Source: Prauserella muralis (GTDB taxonomy: Bacteria > Actinomycetota > Actinomycetes > Mycobacteriales > Pseudonocardiaceae). From it: a stretch of DNA of 64,000 nt. Positions 47,137 to 55,171 of the stretch are shown piece by piece. Position 1 is the stretch's first letter. Every line of letters starts with the position of its first letter. Location of the stretch: positions 434,001 to 498,000 of the forward strand of contig NZ_MASW01000001.1 in the NCBI RefSeq assembly GCF_003202285.1, read 5' to 3'. A program made the translations under genes and the position numbers. The notes under the pieces are model-generated. The model saw only the letters and a program-made list of their open reading frames with translations, ran no database searches and was not told the DNA's origin.

Positions 47137-48308
47137 GCCGGGACACCGGGCAGCCAAGCGCGCAGGGTGCAGCCGCCGTCCTCGTCCCGCACGAGGCTCA
47201 CCCTGCCGCCGACGCGGGCGGCGCGCTCGGCCAGCGACCGCACGCCCATGCCGGTGCTCGCGGCCTCCGGCTCCGCGGCCTCGCCGACGCCGTCGTCGGC
47301 CACCACGACCTGCACGCCGTCGTCGCACGGCCCGAGGCTCACCACCACCGAGAACGCCCGCGCGTGCTTCTCCACGTTGAGCAGGCCCTCGCGGACGACG
47401 GCGACGAGCAGCGCGGTGCGCTCGGCATCGAGCGGCGGCACCGGCGCGAGCTGCACGAACCGGGCCGGGACGCCGGTGCGGGCCTCGAACGAGCGGGTGT
47501 ACTCGGCCAGCTCCACGGGCAGCGCCCGCTCCGGGGTGGTCTCCGACAACGCGAGCAGCGACTCGCGCAGCGCGCTGGACGCGGCGGAGACGTCCGACTC
47601 GAGCCTGCGCAGCCGCAGGTCGAGCGCCGGGTTGTCGCGAATGGCCTCGTGCAGGTCGCGCACCTGCACGCCGATCGAGAACAGCAGGGCGCCGACGGAG
47701 TCGTGCAGCGCGCTCTGCATGCGCTGCCGCTCGGCGGTCACCGCGTCGGCCCGCGACGCCGCGGCGGCGCTGGCGATGCGCAGCGCGGTGGCCGCCCTGC
47801 CCGCGATGCCCTCCAGTTTGGACACCGCGTCGTCGCCGAAGTCCGCGGCCTTGCGCATCGCCGCGTAGGCCACCGCGACCGTCTTGTTCTTGTCCTCGCC
47901 GGTGTCGAGAATCGGCACCGCGAGCATCGCACCGAGGCCCTCGCCGCGCACCTGCGCGTCGAACTGGTGCGTGATCGTCGGGGAGCTGACGTAGTCGGTG
48001 ACCCGGACGGGCCTGCCCAGCGCGATGACCCGCCCGCCGACCCCGTGGCCCACGGGCACGATGAGGTTGCGCAGCTGGTCGGTTCTCGTGCCGGACAGCC
48101 ACCGGATGACGGCCTGCCGCGGGCCGTCCACCTCGGCGACGAACCCCGAGTCGGTGCCGAGGGTGTCGCGGATGAGGCGGGCCGTGCCGTGCAGGGCCAC
48201 CACGCGGTCGAGCACGGTCAGCAGGCCGTCGCGCTCGCGCAGCAGCGCGTCGAGTGCGTTGCTGTGCTCGACGGCTCGCTCCGTCGCGCTTCGTTGCTCG
48301 GCCGCCAC
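47133..48308 (-). CDS. GAF-domain sensor histidine kinase (NarX/DevS-like)
   Basis: A 391-residue cytoplasmic kinase without membrane segments. Residues 30-180 are GAF-like (LIRDTLGTDSGFVAEVDG, GLGAMLAVPILD), HisKA_3 follows with phospho-acceptor His202 in QSALHDSVGALLFSIG, then a HATPase domain with VVREGLLNVEKHARA and DDGVG. GTG at 48308 lies 6 nt after TATAGT with no ribosome site, suggesting leaderless mRNA. It signals to the downstream regulator. Ligand for GAF unknown. Confidence 0.92.
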   Translation of the reverse strand: MAAEQRSATERAVEHSNALDALLRERDGLLTVLDRVVALHGTARLIRDTLGTDSGFVAEVDGPRQAVIRWLSGTRTDQLRNLIVPVGHGVGGRVIALGRPVRVTDYVSSPTITHQFDAQVRGEGLGAMLAVPILDTGEDKNKTVAVAYAAMRKAADFGDDAVSKLEGIAGRAATALRIASAAAASRADAVTAERQRMQSALHDSVGALLFSIGVQVRDLHEAIRDNPALDLRLRRLESDVSAASSALRESLLALSETTPERALPVELAEYTRSFEARTGVPARFVQLAPVPPLDAERTALLVAVVREGLLNVEKHARAFSVVVSLGPCDDGVQVVVADDGVGEAAEPEAASTGMGVRSLAERAARVGGRVSLVRDEDGGCTLRAWLPGVPA

Positions 48309-48372
48309 GACGTCACTATAAGTCCTGGACCGGGCGAGCGTGAGGGAGCGAAGCGGCGGGTATCCACCGGCC

Positions 48373-48867
48373 ATGTTTGGTTCCATACTGCGTGGCATCG
48401 CGGCGGGCGCCGCGGGCACCACCGCGCTGAACGCCACCACCTACCTGGACATGGCCGTGCGCGGCCGTCCCTCCAGCAGCACGCCCGAGCAGACGGTGGA
48501 GAAGATGGCGAAGACCGCGGGCGCCGACATTCCCGGCGACGAGGAGACCCGGCAGAGCCGGGTGTCCGGGCTGGGCGCGCTGATGGGCATGCTCTCCGGC
48601 ACGACCATCGGCGCGGCCTACGGTGCGGCGCGCGGGCTGGGCTGGCGCCCGTCCGTGCTGGTCGGCAGCGTCGTCACCGGCCTGGGGGCGATGGTCGGCT
48701 CCGCGGCTCCGATGACCGCCATGAAGGTCACCGACCCCCGCGAGTGGGGCGTCGAGGGCTGGGTCAGCGACGCCGTCCCCCACCTCGCCTACGGACTGGT
48801 CACGGCGGCGACCTACGCCGCGACGGAGCCGCGGCGCAGGTGGTCGTTCACGCGCGTCACTCGCTGA
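48373..48867 (+). CDS. Small membrane protein of unknown function
   Basis: A 164-residue protein with N-terminal LRGIAAGAAGTTALNATTYLDM and three further Gly/Ala-rich hydrophobic segments (GALMGMLSGTTIGAAYGAA, GSVVTGLGAMVGSAAPMTAM, PHLAYGLVTAATYAA). The first segment with the RGRPSSSTP loop recurs in uncharacterised actinobacterial membrane proteins. ATG at 48373 is chosen; the earlier GTG (48340) lies in a purine-rich stretch that may itself be regulatory. Its end overlaps the transketolase gene by 11 bp. Confidence 0.75.
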   Translation: MFGSILRGIAAGAAGTTALNATTYLDMAVRGRPSSSTPEQTVEKMAKTAGADIPGDEETRQSRVSGLGALMGMLSGTTIGAAYGAARGLGWRPSVLVGSVVTGLGAMVGSAAPMTAMKVTDPREWGVEGWVSDAVPHLAYGLVTAATYAATEPRRRWSFTRVTR

Positions 48868-50746
48868 GCAACGCCCTCGCGCCGTCCACGACGGCCGAGG
48901 CGTCGATGCCGGCGTGCTGGAGCTGCTCCTGCGGGCTCGCCGAGCCGGGCAGCGCCAGCACGCCGAGCTTCGCCACCCTCGGCATGCTCGTGGCCTGCGT
49001 GAACGCGTCGAGCACCGCGTCGCCGAGCCCGCCCTGCGGCCAGTGGTCCTCCACGGTCAGCACGCGGCCGGTGTCGGCGGCGGCCTCGTGCAGGGTCGCG
49101 GCGTCGATCGGCTTCACCGAGTAGGCGTCGATCACCCGCGCCGCGATGCCGTCGGCGGCGAGCCGGTCGGCCGCCGCCAGTGCCTCGGGCACGGTGATGC
49201 CCGCCGCGACGATCGTCAGGCGGTCGCCGGGCGAGGAGCGCAGCACCTTGCTGCCGCCGATCGGGAACGTCTCCTCCGGCCCGTACAGCACGGGTGTGTC
49301 GCCGCGGGTGGTGCGCAGGTAGCTGATGCCGGAGCGGTCGGCGATGGCCGCGGTGAGGTGCGCCGTCTGGTTGGCGTCGCACGGGTAGAGCACGGCGCTG
49401 CGCCACAGCGCGCGGAAGAACGCCAGGTCCTCCAGCCCCATCTGCGACGGCCCGTCCTCGCCGATCGAGACGCCGGCGTGCGAGCCGACGACCCGCAGGC
49501 TCGCCCCGCTGATCGCCGCCATGCGCAGGAAGTCGTAGGCCCGGCTGAGGAACGCGGCGAACGTGGACACGTACGGCACCCAGCCCCGCACCTGCATGCC
49601 GACCGCCGCCGCGACCAGTTGCTGCTCGGCGATGTAGCACTGGAAGAACCGCTCCGGGTGCGAGCGCGCGAAATAGCCGAGCCTGGTCGAGTCGCTGACC
49701 TCGCCGTCGAGCGCGACGACGTCGGACCGCACGCCACCGAGCGCCTCCAGCGCCTCGCCGAACGCGGTGCGGGTGGCGACCTCGGAGCCCTGCTCGTAGG
49801 CCGGGATGCGCAGCGAAGCCGTGTCCGGCCTCGGCGGGGCGGCGTTGCCGTCCGGGGCGTTCACCTCGACGCGGATGGCGCGGCGGCCGCCGAGTTCCCG
49901 GATGGCCTCGTCGGCATCGGGCAGGGGCTTGCCGTGCGCGCCCTCCTTGTCCTCGACGGCGGCCACGCCCTTGCCCTTGCGGGTGCGCGCGAGGATCGCG
50001 GTGGGCCGGTCGCTGCCCAGCGCCTCGGTGTAGGCGCGGTCGATCTCGCCGACGTCGTGGCCGTCGATCTCGATCGTGTGCCAGCCGAACGCGGCGATGC
50101 GGCGGGCGTAGGCGGCGGTGTCCCAGCCGTGCCGGGTGGGGCCGCGCTGGCCGAGCCGGTTGACGTCGACGATCGCGACGAGGTTGTCCAGCCGCGCGTG
50201 CCCGGCGTGCTCGAAGGCCTCCCACATGGAGCCCTCGGCGAGCTCGCTGTCGCCGCACAGCACCCACACCCGGTAGCCGAGCTGGTCGAGGTCGCGGCCC
50301 GCGAGCGCGAGGCCGACCCCGATGGGCAGGCCCTGCCCGAGCGAGCCGGTGGCCACGTCCACCCACGGCAGCTGCGGCGTCGGGTGACCCTCCAGGCGGC
50401 TGCCCGCCCTGCGGAAGGTGAGCAGCTCGTCGTCGGCGATGGCACCCGCGGCGGCGAACATCGCGTACAGCAGTGGCGAGGCGTGGCCCTTGGAGAAGAT
50501 CAGGTGGTCGTTGCCGGGGTTCTGCGTCGCCGTGAAGTCGTAGCGCAGGTGGTTGCCGAGCAGCACCGCCATCAGGTCCGCCGCCGACATCGACGACGTG
50601 GGGTGCCCCGAGCCCGCCGCGTCGGCGGCCCGGATCGCGTCGACGCGGAGCTGTTGCCCCAGTTCCGCCAGTGCCGCCTGTTTCTCTGCGTCCACGGTCG
50701 CCACGGCCACGGCGTCCCTCTTCCCGGTCGGCGTCGGCACGGTCAT
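48857..50746 (-). CDS. tkt: Transketolase
   Basis: A 629-residue thiamine-diphosphate enzyme, transferring two-carbon units between sugar phosphates. The N-terminal domain has SGHPTSSMSAADLM and the cofactor motif GDSELAEG...DVNRLGQ (usual GDG is GDS here). The pyrimidine domain contains RTAFGEALEAL and a C-terminal transketolase_C. ATG at 50746 (MTVPTPTGK) is the start preferred; a GTG a little downstream is possible. The gene shares its 140-bp upstream gap with the divergent SBP56-family gene. Confidence 0.93.
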   Translation of the reverse strand: MTVPTPTGKRDAVAVATVDAEKQAALAELGQQLRVDAIRAADAAGSGHPTSSMSAADLMAVLLGNHLRYDFTATQNPGNDHLIFSKGHASPLLYAMFAAAGAIADDELLTFRRAGSRLEGHPTPQLPWVDVATGSLGQGLPIGVGLALAGRDLDQLGYRVWVLCGDSELAEGSMWEAFEHAGHARLDNLVAIVDVNRLGQRGPTRHGWDTAAYARRIAAFGWHTIEIDGHDVGEIDRAYTEALGSDRPTAILARTRKGKGVAAVEDKEGAHGKPLPDADEAIRELGGRRAIRVEVNAPDGNAAPPRPDTASLRIPAYEQGSEVATRTAFGEALEALGGVRSDVVALDGEVSDSTRLGYFARSHPERFFQCYIAEQQLVAAAVGMQVRGWVPYVSTFAAFLSRAYDFLRMAAISGASLRVVGSHAGVSIGEDGPSQMGLEDLAFFRALWRSAVLYPCDANQTAHLTAAIADRSGISYLRTTRGDTPVLYGPEETFPIGGSKVLRSSPGDRLTIVAAGITVPEALAAADRLAADGIAARVIDAYSVKPIDAATLHEAAADTGRVLTVEDHWPQGGLGDAVLDAFTQATSMPRVAKLGVLALPGSASPQEQLQHAGIDASAVVDGARALLSE

Positions 50747-50886
50747 CCGCTGCCTCGCGTACCCGGCCGGTGGGAAACCCAAACGGCGCAACCGCTTCCG
50801 GAATGCGGACCGGCCTGGACACCAGCCCGGCGCGGGCAGGACGCTCGAAGCTGCCGGACGTTTCACTCCAGCCGAGGAGGCGCACC

Positions 50887-52302
50887 ATGAGCCACGCCGC
50901 GACCGATCCGACCTTCTACCGCAGCCCCTCCGACGCCATCGCCGCGCCGCCGGAGCACCTGGCCTACGTGGTCGCGTTCGACCGCGCGGGCCGGCGCCCC
51001 GACGCGCTCACCGTCGTCGACACCGATCCCGCGTCCGCCACCTACGGCCGCGTCGTCGGCTGGGCCGACCTGCCGACCCGCGGCGACGAGCTGCACCACT
51101 TCGGCTGGAACGCGTGCAGCAGCGCCTTCGCCCACGCCGGTCACCACACCGACGGCCTGCGCCGCCGCTACCTGCTGCTGCCCGGGCTGCGCTCGTCCAA
51201 CATCCACGTCTACGACACCGAGCCCGATCCCCGGCAGCCGCGGCTCGTGCACACCGTGACGGCGGCCGAGCTCGCGGAGCGGGCCGGGTACTCGCGGCCG
51301 CACACGCTGCACTGCGGGCCGGAGGGCATCTTCCTGTCCTGCCTCGGCGGCGCGAACGGCGACGACGGTCCCGGCGGGATCGCCTTGCTCGACCACGACA
51401 CGTTCGGCGTGCTGCGCGCCTGGGAGACCGACCGGGGGCCGCAGTACCTCGCCTACGACGCGTGGTGGCACCTCAACCAGAACACCGCGATCACGTCGGA
51501 GTGGGGAACGCCGTCGATGATCGAGAACGGGATCGACCCGGAACTGCTGCTCGGCAACAAGTACGGTCACGCCCTGCACTTCTGGGACCTCGCCGAGGGC
51601 AGGCACCTGCAGCGCGTGGACCTCGGCGAGCAGCATCAGATGGTGCTGGAGCTGCGGCCCTCCCATGACCCGGAGGCGACGTGGGGCTTCGTCGGTGTCG
51701 TCGTCAGCACCGAGGATCTTTCGGCCTCCGTGTGGCGCTGGCACCGCGACGACGACGGCACGTGGAAGGCCGACAAGGTGATCACCATCCCGGCCGAGCC
51801 CGCGGACGCCGAGGCCCTGCCGCCCGCGCTCAAGCCGTTCGGGGCGGTGCCTCCGCTGGTTACCGACATCAACCTCTCCGTGGACGACCGGTTCCTCTAC
51901 GTCTCGTGCTGGGGCACCGGTGAGCTGAAGCAGTACGACGTCAGCGATCCCGGGCACCCCCGGGAGGCCGGCTCGGTGCGGCTCGGCGGGATCACCGGGC
52001 GGGTGGCGCACCCGTCGGCGCCGGATGAACCGCTGTCGGGAGGGCCGCAGATGGTGGAGGTCAGCCGCGACGGGCGGCGGGTCTACGTCACCAACTCGCT
52101 GTACGGCGCGTGGGACGACCAGTTCTATCCGGACGGGGTCGGCGCCTGGTTCGCCAAGCTGGACACCGACCCGGACGCCGGGGGCGGGCTCGTCGTCGAC
52201 GAGCGGTTCTTCCCGCACGGCGACGACTTCCGCGGGCTGCGGGCCCACCAGGTGCGGCTGCAAGGTGGCGACGCCTCGTCCGACTCGTACTGCTTCCGGT
52301 GA
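50887..52302 (+). CDS. SBP56-family protein (selenium-binding protein/methanethiol oxidase)
   Basis: A 471-residue beta-propeller protein of the SBP56 family. Characterised bacterial members are copper-dependent methanethiol oxidases, with His-rich metal sites. Here HHFGWNACSSAFAH and HTLHCGPEGIFLSCLGG provide His and Cys ligands, and the C-terminus LRAHQVRLQGGDASSDSYCF is family-typical. GGAGG is 7 nt before the ATG. It lies divergent from transketolase. Cytoplasmic; no signal peptide. Methanethiol oxidation fits the family, but metal and substrate are untested. Confidence 0.9.
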   Translation: MSHAATDPTFYRSPSDAIAAPPEHLAYVVAFDRAGRRPDALTVVDTDPASATYGRVVGWADLPTRGDELHHFGWNACSSAFAHAGHHTDGLRRRYLLLPGLRSSNIHVYDTEPDPRQPRLVHTVTAAELAERAGYSRPHTLHCGPEGIFLSCLGGANGDDGPGGIALLDHDTFGVLRAWETDRGPQYLAYDAWWHLNQNTAITSEWGTPSMIENGIDPELLLGNKYGHALHFWDLAEGRHLQRVDLGEQHQMVLELRPSHDPEATWGFVGVVVSTEDLSASVWRWHRDDDGTWKADKVITIPAEPADAEALPPALKPFGAVPPLVTDINLSVDDRFLYVSCWGTGELKQYDVSDPGHPREAGSVRLGGITGRVAHPSAPDEPLSGGPQMVEVSRDGRRVYVTNSLYGAWDDQFYPDGVGAWFAKLDTDPDAGGGLVVDERFFPHGDDFRGLRAHQVRLQGGDASSDSYCFR

Positions 52303-52378
52303 TCGCGCTCCGGTGGGCCCGGTGAGCGCGCCGACCCGCCAGGGCTTCGCCGAGCACCCCCCTGCTACCCTCTTCGGC

Positions 52379-52465
52379 GGAGGATTGGCCGAGCGGCCTA
52401 AGGCGCACGATTGGAAATCGTGTTGGGTGTAACAGCCCTCACGGGTTCGAATCCCGTATCCTCCG
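52379..52465 (+). tRNA. tRNA-Ser (anticodon GGA)
   Basis: Class II tRNA with acceptor GGAGGAT pairing ATCCTCC, anticodon stem CACGA/TCGTG around loop TTGGAAA (GGA at 52413-52415), long variable arm and TPsiC arm ACGGGTTCGAATCCCGT. No encoded CCA; discriminator G at 52465. Confidence 0.97.
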
Positions 52466-52478
52466 CTCTCTGAACAGG

Positions 52479-52521
52479 CGAAACGCCGGGCACCCGGGAA
52501 GTCGGGCAGCCCGGCGTTTCG
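52479..52521 (+). terminator. Terminator-like hairpin after tRNA-Ser
   Basis: Perfect 12-bp stem CGAAACGCCGGG with its complement (52479-52490, 52510-52521), 13 nt beyond the tRNA. Confidence 0.8.
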
Positions 52522-52603
52522 TCGTCTCGGGCAACAGTGCTGCGCTTTACCCCTCGTAGAGGTATCGCGCTACGCATACTGGGACGGAAGGGGCGGGGCG
52601 GAC

Positions 52604-53302
52604 ATGGGCGACATCGTGTCGCTGCTGGATCGTCCGGTGTACACCTATCCACAGGTGGACCGGGTGCTCGGGCTGACCGAAGGTACCGCCCTGCGGTGGC
52701 TGAACGGATACCGGCGCAAGGGCACGTCCTACCCACCCATCCTGCGTGCCGAACCAAAGCGCACGCGCTGGGTGAGCTGGGGAGAATTCGTCGAGACACG
52801 CCTGTTTGCCGGGTACCGCGATATCGACAAGATCCCGGTGCAGCGGCTGCGGCGGGTGGTCGAGGTGTTACGCGAGCGGTTCGACGAGACCTATCCGTTG
52901 GCGCACGCGGCGCCCTACGTTCAGGCGTCCGGCCGGCGAATACTGTGGCAGGCGCAGGAAGACTCCGGACTTCACGGCATGTTCACCGAGGCAGTCGGCT
53001 CCGGGCAGATGCTTCTGACGCCGTGGGTGTCGAAGTTCGTCGAAGCCGCCGAGTTCGACCAGGACAGCTCCGGCGAGGTCTCGGCGATCCGTCCTGATCC
53101 TGACTTCCCGGCGGTTCGGCTTGACCCTTCGCTCCGAGGCGGGGAGCCCGTCGTCGACGGATGCAGTGTGCGGGTGACAACGATCGCGGGCTTGGTACGC
53201 GCGGGAGAGGACCCCGAGGAGGTCGCCGACTGCTATGGGCTGGCGGTCGACCACGTGCGCCAAGCCGTCAACTACGACCGGCTGCACGCCCGTATCGCGT
53301 GA
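52604..53302 (+). CDS. VapB45-like antitoxin with DUF433 domain
   Basis: A 232-residue antitoxin. An N-terminal MerR-like winged helix (TYPQVDRVLGLTEGTALRWLNGY) precedes a central region (LFAGYRDIDKIPVQRLRRVVEVLRERF), and residues 165-230 are a DUF433 domain (LDPSLRGGEPVVDGCSVRVTTIAGLVRAGEDPEEVADCYGL). Family knowledge: Rv2018/VapB45 of M. tuberculosis has the same size and order. The stop codon overlaps the toxin GTG (GTGA). A GGAAGGGGCGGGGC stretch precedes the ATG. Represses its own operon by analogy. Confidence 0.85.
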   Translation: MGDIVSLLDRPVYTYPQVDRVLGLTEGTALRWLNGYRRKGTSYPPILRAEPKRTRWVSWGEFVETRLFAGYRDIDKIPVQRLRRVVEVLRERFDETYPLAHAAPYVQASGRRILWQAQEDSGLHGMFTEAVGSGQMLLTPWVSKFVEAAEFDQDSSGEVSAIRPDPDFPAVRLDPSLRGGEPVVDGCSVRVTTIAGLVRAGEDPEEVADCYGLAVDHVRQAVNYDRLHARIA

Positions 53303-53931
53303 CGCGACCGGCAAACCCTGAGCTCGCCAAGGTCAGGTTCATCGTCGACGAGGACCTCACAGGTGTCGGGCTCGGCCTGATGCGACTACGGAAGGACGTT
53401 GTGACGGGCTCGCACAAGCCGGTCGCCGATCTCATACCTCGGAAGGATGAGGAGTGGATACCCGCGGTCGCCCGGTACGGATGGGTAGCGATCACCAATG
53501 ACCGGCATATTCGCACGCGCTTCTACGAAGCGGCCGCTGCTCTCAAGAGTGGCTTGCGCTGCGTTCGTCTACGGCCGCCCGGGCGGGATGCGAACCGTTG
53601 GGACTTCGTTCGTCTGCTCGCCGCACACTGGGAGGCCGTTGAACACCTCTGTAGCGCACAGGGCCCATCTGGTTGGAAGTCACCAAGCTGCGGACCCGCC
53701 GCCTGGACTATCAGCCGGGTAAACCACCGCGTCTCCCCGCCGACGACCACTCGTAGCACGGCAAGACGATCACGGTCCCCACCGGCGTTCCGTTCACCCG
53801 CGTCGGGTAACCCGCTCCAGGGCGTCTCGCCACCGTGCCGAGCCGAAGGTGACCTTGGGTACCTGGCGTGTGCCCAAGGTCACCTTGGGCTCGCCGGCGC
53901 CGGGCAAGCTTCCCTCGGGAACCGTGCATAA
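53299..53931 (+). CDS. VapC45-like PIN-domain toxin, apparently frameshifted near its C-terminus
   Basis: The open frame encodes 210 residues. The first 125 match a PIN-like (VapC45/DUF5615) fold: FIVDEDLTGVGLGLMRLRKDV, AVARYGWVAITNDRHIR and the FVRLLAAHWEAVEHL helix, with acidic residues Asp in VDED and TNDR suited to metal-dependent ribonuclease activity. After about codon 124 the frame turns into low-complexity Ser/Arg/Pro sequence. A one-base shift near 53671 gives LEVTKLRTRRLDYQPGKPPR, ending TAG at 53754-53756, which looks like the true tail (152 residues, normal length). Either a frameshift or sequencing error; toxin activity is uncertain. Confidence 0.75.
   Translation: MTRPANPELAKVRFIVDEDLTGVGLGLMRLRKDVVTGSHKPVADLIPRKDEEWIPAVARYGWVAITNDRHIRTRFYEAAAALKSGLRCVRLRPPGRDANRWDFVRLLAAHWEAVEHLCSAQGPSGWKSPSCGPAAWTISRVNHRVSPPTTTRSTARRSRSPPAFRSPASGNPLQGVSPPCRAEGDLGYLACAQGHLGLAGAGQASLGNRA
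53840..53892. repeat. 53-bp palindromic repeat, copy 2
   Basis: Arms 53840-53862 and 53870-53892 (23 bp; one G-T pair and one mismatch), loop CTGGCGT. The left arm differs from copy 1 (40131) at a single base. It lies downstream of the toxin-antitoxin pair, within the out-of-frame extension of the toxin frame. Confidence 0.85.
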
Positions 53932-53991
53932 CGGACGCGAGGGTGGGTAGTCCGTGGATCTCACATCCGCTCCCACGGGCAGGAGGGAACC

Positions 53992-54444
53992 ATGGCGAAG
54001 CCGGGCATGGCGTCCACACGCCGCTACACCCCTGTACAGATGGCCGCCCTCGTGGTCGGCGGCGTCTTCCTCATCGTCGGCGTTCTGGGATTCATCCCGG
54101 GCGTGACCACCAACTACGACGGCATGGAGTTCGCCGGGCCGGACTCGACGGCCATGCTGTTCGGCGTCTTCATGGTGTCGATCCTGCACAACATCGTGCA
54201 CCTGCTGTTCGGCGTCGCCGGCCTCGCGCTGGCCAGGACTGCCACGGCCGCCACCGCCTTCCTCGTCGGCGGCGGGGTCGTCTACCTGGCCCTGTGGCTG
54301 TACGGGCTGTTCGTCGCGGAGAACAGCGCGGCCAACTTCGTGCCGCTCAACAACGCCGACGACTGGCTGCACCTCGGCCTCGCCGTCGGCATGATCGGGC
54401 TGGGGGTGGCCCTCCGCAGGTCGGCCGTCCGCAGGGCGGGCTGA
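53992..54444 (+). CDS. DUF4383-family membrane protein
   Basis: A 150-residue protein with four predicted TM helices: ALVVGGVFLIVGVLGFIPG, MLFGVFMVSILHNIVHLLFGVAGLAL, AFLVGGGVVYLALWLYGLFV and WLHLGLAVGMIGLGVAL. HNIVHLLFG, with its two His residues, is the DUF4383 hallmark. GGAGGGAACC precedes the ATG. Family function unknown; often stress-related membrane proteins. A terminator follows. Confidence 0.88.
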   Translation: MAKPGMASTRRYTPVQMAALVVGGVFLIVGVLGFIPGVTTNYDGMEFAGPDSTAMLFGVFMVSILHNIVHLLFGVAGLALARTATAATAFLVGGGVVYLALWLYGLFVAENSAANFVPLNNADDWLHLGLAVGMIGLGVALRRSAVRRAG

Positions 54445-54503
54445 GAACGGGGCCGATTCGAGCCCTGCGCTGGGGAACCATTACCCTCTCAGCCAACGCA
54501 TCC

Positions 54504-54541
54504 ACTGAACGCCGGATCCGCCAGGGTCCGGCGTTCAGTTA
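54504..54541 (+). terminator. Intrinsic terminator-like hairpin
   Basis: Perfect 13-bp stem (54504-54516, ACTGAACGCCGGA, with 54527-54539), loop of 10 nt, then TT. It separates the DUF4383 gene from the ATPase operon. Confidence 0.8.
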
Positions 54542-54651
54542 TTGCGAAGCACAGAGTAACCAGCACATCCCCCAGCCATCAGACTGTCCGGAGTCACTCG
54601 GTCACGCTAAGTTGGTACCGAACGACCCGACTTCCTCAAGGAGTCCGCCCT

Positions 54652-54912
54652 ATGCCCGGAGTGGAAGAGATCCGCGCGGGGATCGCCCTCGCGAACGAGA
54701 AGGCTTCCGCTAGCATCGCCGCCCTCCAGCAGGCAGCCCAGTCGCTCGAAGAGGCCCAGCAGACACTGGCGCAGGCGACGTCCGGCAGCACACAGGACGA
54801 GGTCAACCAGGCGCACGGCCTGCTCGCCGAGGCGCTGCAGGGCATCAACGGCACCCAGACCACCATCCAGGCGTGCATCTCGTCCGCCGAGAGCTACTCG
54901 GCCCGGCTGTAA
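54652..54912 (+). CDS. Small helical protein, first gene of FtsK/EccC-like operon
   Basis: An 86-residue, entirely helical protein, Gln/Ala/Glu-rich, with heptad-like patterning (AALQQAAQSLEEAQQTLAQAT, then QAHGLLAEALQGINGTQTTIQACI) and a single Cys. It forms a helix-turn-helix hairpin around a Gly/Ser/Thr turn near residue 44, like WXG100 proteins, but lacks the WXG motif. AAGGAG is 8 nt before the ATG. The next gene starts 7 nt downstream. Unknown function; partner or substrate of the ATPase is inferred. Confidence 0.75.
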   Translation: MPGVEEIRAGIALANEKASASIAALQQAAQSLEEAQQTLAQATSGSTQDEVNQAHGLLAEALQGINGTQTTIQACISSAESYSARL

Positions 54913-54919
54913 CGGCGCC

Positions 54920-55165
54920 ATGTCACTCGACCAGCTGCGGCAGTCACTCAACGAGGTCCACAGCGGGCTCTCGGACGCCCGGGCGCACACCGATCGCGCG
55001 AAGGAGCTGCTGGAGGAGTACCGGCGAGTGATCGTCGCGTCGCAGGCGCAGGCCCAGCCGTGGCTGCCCTCCCAGCTGCCGCAGGCCCTCGAACAGCTGG
55101 ATGGCCAGCGCGACCGGCTGACGGGCATCGGTGACCTGCTGGAGCACTACCAGGCGAGGCTGTAG
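54920..55165 (+). CDS. Small helical protein, second gene of FtsK/EccC-like operon
   Basis: An 81-residue protein, helix (LDQLRQSLNEVHSGLSDARAHTDRAKELLEEYRRVIV), Pro/Trp turn (QAQPWLPSQ, residues about 45-53), second helix ending YQARL. The C-terminus resembles that of the first small protein (SARL/QARL). The two could form a heterodimeric four-helix unit. The ATPase gene begins 6 nt later. No known family recognised. Confidence 0.75.
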   Translation: MSLDQLRQSLNEVHSGLSDARAHTDRAKELLEEYRRVIVASQAQAQPWLPSQLPQALEQLDGQRDRLTGIGDLLEHYQARL

Positions 55166-55171
55166 ACGATC

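Noticed and set aside
53299-53931. Long toxin with novel Ser/Arg/Pro-rich C-terminal domain
   Set aside because: The -1 frame encodes a more normal tail and a stop at 53756, so the extension is better read as a frameshift artefact.
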